Below are positions 60,362 through 64,000 of a stretch of DNA of 64,000 nucleotides, one piece after another (within the stretch, counting starts at the first letter, position 1; the number at the start of each line of letters is the position of its first letter). The stretch is from the NCBI GenBank assembly GCA_026261815.1, contig JAMPIT010000575.1:37249501-37313500 (forward strand), read 5' to 3'. The DNA is from Monarcha castaneiventris obscurior. Taxonomy: Eukaryota; Chordata; Aves; Passeriformes; Monarchidae. The position numbers and the translations under genes are program-made. The notes under the pieces were generated by a model, which did no database searches, had not been told where the DNA came from, and saw nothing but the letters and a program-made list of their open reading frames with translations.

Positions 60362-63300
60362 TTGGAAAGTGCCTGAGAAAAAATGGGAATAGCGTGTGCT
60401 TCGGCAGATTTCTGTGTGCAAAAAGCCCTCCATATTGTCAGTGCCTTATATTATAAATACAATTTTCTATTCCATTAATAATGCAGAGTGTTCTATAGAA
60501 AGTGCAGATAAAAGAGAACATTGCTAAGTATAGTTAATAACTGAAGATAAGTGTAACTTGAATATTTTGCTTTTTTAAACTCAGAACTGCCATCCTGAGA
60601 GTGGCTTCTGAATTAGCAGAACCCATCCCTTCTGTTTCATTTTGACCATATTTTGCGCTGAAAATAAACAAGGTGCTGATGTTAAGATCCTAAAAGCAGA
60701 AGCAGTGTTCTAGCTTCCTACCATTTTCCTTGTGGTTTATGGTTTGCAACCCCCACAGAGATGTAGATCCAACACAATTTAAAAAGTCAAGTAGTCCCAC
60801 TTCAGAATGAGAGGTGGCAATTGCCATTTCCTTTCAGAATGTGTACAATTATGATATTCTGCTGTTATAATTATGAGACGTGTTCCTGAGCACAACGTGT
60901 TCCTTTCTCCAAAGAGCCCTTGCACCATGGGATCATGTTTAAAAACCCCAGAGACTGCTTCTGATTGCATTGGTTCTCCACACACTTAATTAATGCCTTA
61001 GCGGGCAGAGAACTATGTGAAATCCTTAGTTTGAGGTGACCCTCAGCAATTGTACTTTATTTTGTTTGGTTGGTTTTTTGCAGCACAGCTCCAAACTTGG
61101 AGGAGAATCCATCTCTCATGAAACATGAGGTTAAATCCCATTGTGTTGTTGTTGTTTTCCTCACATCAGTCATTTTCTCTGCAGAAGCTAAAGATAAGGT
61201 GTAGTTTCTATCTTCTCCCACAAATGACTGTAGAGCTGTTTTCACTCCTCACCCATTGCATAATGCAGTAAAAGCCTTATGCATACATATGGAAAAAAAA
61301 AAAGCAGGCACTTGAAATTTCAACCATAAAACTAATGTGTCAAAGAAAATGGGCTTTTTTTTTTTTTTTCATAATAAAGTAGTTAATTCTTTTGGTGGCA
61401 ATAATTATGTCACATTTGTTCAGTAGCACGTATTAAGCAAGCCTGTGTAACCTTTGTGCCCCTTCACATGTTTCACTGCTTGTATTTGCTGAGTGCTCTG
61501 AGCAGGGGCATAAAATACTAAGTACGCTGAGCTCAAATGGTAAATATTCAAACCAAAGTATGGTGCATCATTAATTAAAATTAATGACATTTGCATTTTA
61601 AATGGCTGCATTTGTGTGTTGATGCTGTCTGGCCATTAGGAGGATGTTTTCTGCCTCAGCACAGCCCTTTGCTGCACAGTGGAGGAGGCTGGGAGGGTCC
61701 CTTGGGCTGCCTCTTGCCCTGTATTGGTGAGGTACTTGCTCCTGGCTGAGGCTATCTTTGAACAAAGATACACGGAGTGCAAGCAAGAATAAATTTGTGC
61801 AAGTAATATACTTTATACACAGTGTCACTCTAATGTTCAGCGTGATCCCAATCTATTTATAATCCATGAAACTGATATAGTGATATTCAATACTGTATGG
61901 ATTCAGCCAGCTTCATGTAAGATGAGTAATAAATTTATGTGATGTTCTTTAGCATCCCTCTTCACAAATGCCTAAGAGCCAGTATCTTATCTATGCCTTA
62001 TGTAGAAGCACAATCACAAAAGGACAACTGTTTCTGGAATAATGAATCTGTTTATACTCTGTACTCACTGCCAGTTTCTTCTTACTGTCTCCTAGAGCAA
62101 TCCAGTGATATTTGTATGGCAGCAGACCTTTAGAAATAGTGATTCTTGCATAAATTTAGTAGAAAACCAAATTAGTTCATCCGTCCCAAATCTACCAAAA
62201 CTTGTGATGTGCCTCTTGCTCAGACACTGGGAAGATCACAAAATCTGCAGTTTTCACACAGTGACTAGAAATCAGCAGTTCAGTTCTCTGACTAGCATTT
62301 CATTAATTTAATAAATCAGCTACTATTACATTCTTCCTATAGTTAATCTATCATTTCATAGTAAGTAATATGTAATTCTAAAAATATTATTTATGAACTT
62401 TGTAATTGAATTCTAGTTAGCCTCCCAGGGCAGTTTGATGCAGGAGTAAAATATAAAATAGAAAATGAAGTAATAAAAGTAATCTAGAAAAAGAAAACCA
62501 CAAATGTACCATAGGAAGGCATAGAAGTTCCTAGGAGTGTGTGCAGATTTAATGTACTGTCCTGGTTAAAAAAAGGTTTCCAATTTGGTGTATAGTTACA
62601 CTTTAGTTACAATTCAGTGTGTTTTAATGATTACCAGCCATTGGGCTGAAACTTACTTTAGGGAAATAACTAAAAAGTACAGCTGCAAAGCAAGATTAGA
62701 ATTGATTATTTAAATTAATGTTTCCTGCTTGCTGATTTAAATCATGATTAAAACGGGTGATTTAAGTCACTTTTATTTATATCATATTGTGCAGTTTGGA
62801 GACTTGCAATCCAAGTCCGGAGATGTCATTTCCTATTCCAGAATCACAGAACTGCCTCTAGTAAACCACAATTAAATTTGAGAGTCCTCTTGTCTTCACT
62901 ACTTCAAGAATTTTTTTTCTCCCTCTGCTTAAACAAAGTACATTGGGATCACCAGTTGCCTAATTATTGTTTCCTTTGGCCTCTTTATGGAACATAACGA
63001 GTTGATTTTTTTTTTATTGTCTGAAATGTCTTTTGTTTTACTTGTCCTTCCCCACTGCAATGACACCTTCCTTGACAACTCTTGCCAGCACTTGGAGGAG
63101 GACGATATGGATAGATGTGAATACTGGGGCTGCTGTGCTTAACGAATTGCACTCATCAGCAGACCCTGGTGGTGGACATCAGATGCTCTTGACTGGTGAC
63201 AACACAAAAATCACCACAAGGGCAGTTTAAAGTTTGCATGATTTCCTTTGCATTTGCAGCAGGGTAGGAGCACACACACAGGGACTCAGTGATAAATCTG

Positions 63301-64000
63301 TAAAGTGCAGTAATTTCAATTGCACTGACCTTGCCTAGGGCTGTCTGTCCGTCTGTCTCAGGTTAAGCGTGGCTTAGTATGGTATGGTCTGACTTTGTGT
63401 GATAAGATTTTGTGTGAGCTTTTCAGTTCCATTTAAGGGAGTAGTCCTGTGCAGCTGCAGAGTACTTGTAGTCATGGCAAACAGAAGGCGTGAAAGCTTT
63501 CACTGTAACCTGGAGGTTAATCTCCATCAAACCATTACTGAAAATACAAGAGATCATAATGAAATCTTCAGGTTTTTTGAATATCACTTGCCTAAAGCCT
63601 GAAATAATAAATATGAGAAGCTCTCTAACTGATTTTAAAGAGGGAAAAAATGTGCAGATTTTGTTCACTCAAACATCGAAGGTTATTTTTTCCTTTTTGA
63701 AACATTCATAATTCTTCTGATAAGTAAATTTGGTGATGTGTAATGCAAAGGGGAATGTAAAATGCACTGTCCTTCTCTCTTTGTACTTCTGTTTCAAAGC
63801 GCAGAAATGGCACTCCTGGGGTTGAGAATGTTCAGAACGTTGTCCTCTCATCACACATTGTAATTATGTGGGGTAGTTTCATAGAATGGCTGGAGATTGA
63901 TCCTAGAAGTCTTTTAGTGGGTTTGAGCCCTCCTGAGTACTAAGAGGAGTCTCCTCAAGGAGAAAGGAATTTTTAAAGGAAAAAGAAAGCAAATCCAAAG
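60362..64000 (+). other. Downstream Fat intron to window end, no gene seen
   Basis: AT-rich sequence with A/T runs near 61292 and 61357. No exon, and no transposon beyond a doubtful CR1-like trace near 63.87 kb. No recognisable next Fat exon occurs before the window ends. Confidence 0.5.

Noticed and set aside
63868..63940. CR1-like CATAGAATGGCTGGAG trace
   Set aside because: Only one short block resembles CR1. The sequence after it does not follow the element.
1..64000. Bacterial-style systems: operons, CRISPR arrays, phage, integrons, tRNA or rRNA clusters
   Set aside because: The DNA is vertebrate intron. No regularly spaced repeats, tRNA cloverleafs, or rRNA motifs were recognised by eye.

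Overview
The window is vertebrate nuclear DNA, almost certainly from a bird. It is AT-rich and mostly non-coding. It carries several fragments of CR1 LINEs (the dominant avian retroposon), two probable LTR fragments that look like bird endogenous retroviruses, and many decayed ancient amniote repeats. There are no bacterial features: no operons, no long coding arrays, no CRISPR array, no rRNA or tRNA genes. The species cannot be determined from what is visible.

Only one protein-coding segment is well supported: a 315-base plus-strand exon at 35238-35552. It encodes the end of one cadherin repeat and the start of the next, in the style of the giant Fat protocadherins. The sequence fits FAT3 best, with FAT1 as the main alternative. 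It has a polypyrimidine/AG acceptor, a GTAAG-type donor, and is phase 1 at both ends. About 35 kb upstream and 28 kb downstream contain no second recognisable exon, so most or all of the window is probably two very long introns of this gene.

Layout. 1-14.3 kb: plain intron with one plus-strand CR1 3' end (727-912). 14.4-17.6 kb: two strongly pyrimidine-biased tracts. 18.4-19.9 kb: an imperfect direct repeat about 1.16 kb apart, a small CpG cluster, and an 819-base minus-strand open frame of unknown meaning. 24.6-25.2 and 30.9-31.1 kb: old minus-strand CR1-like remnants. 28.2-28.35 kb: a CpG-enriched patch. 30.0-30.6 kb: a probable LTR. 32.4-32.7 kb: an unrecognised minus-strand frame with a splice-acceptor-like start. 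34.3 kb: a short CR1 end. 35.2-35.6 kb: the Fat exon. 40.3 kb: CR1. 41-53 kb: a scatter of ancient MIR/L2-like or related amniote repeats and one more old CR1. 58-60.4 kb: CR1, an LTR fragment abutting another CR1, and a TATGTG/TG microsatellite. 60.4-64 kb: plain intron.

No novel enzymatic or defence system was found. The best leads are the unassigned minus-strand frames, the duplicated intronic segment, the CpG patches that may mark intronic regulatory elements, and the preserved ancient repeats. Repeat family calls rest on recalled resemblance to avian and amniote consensus sequences, not on a database search.
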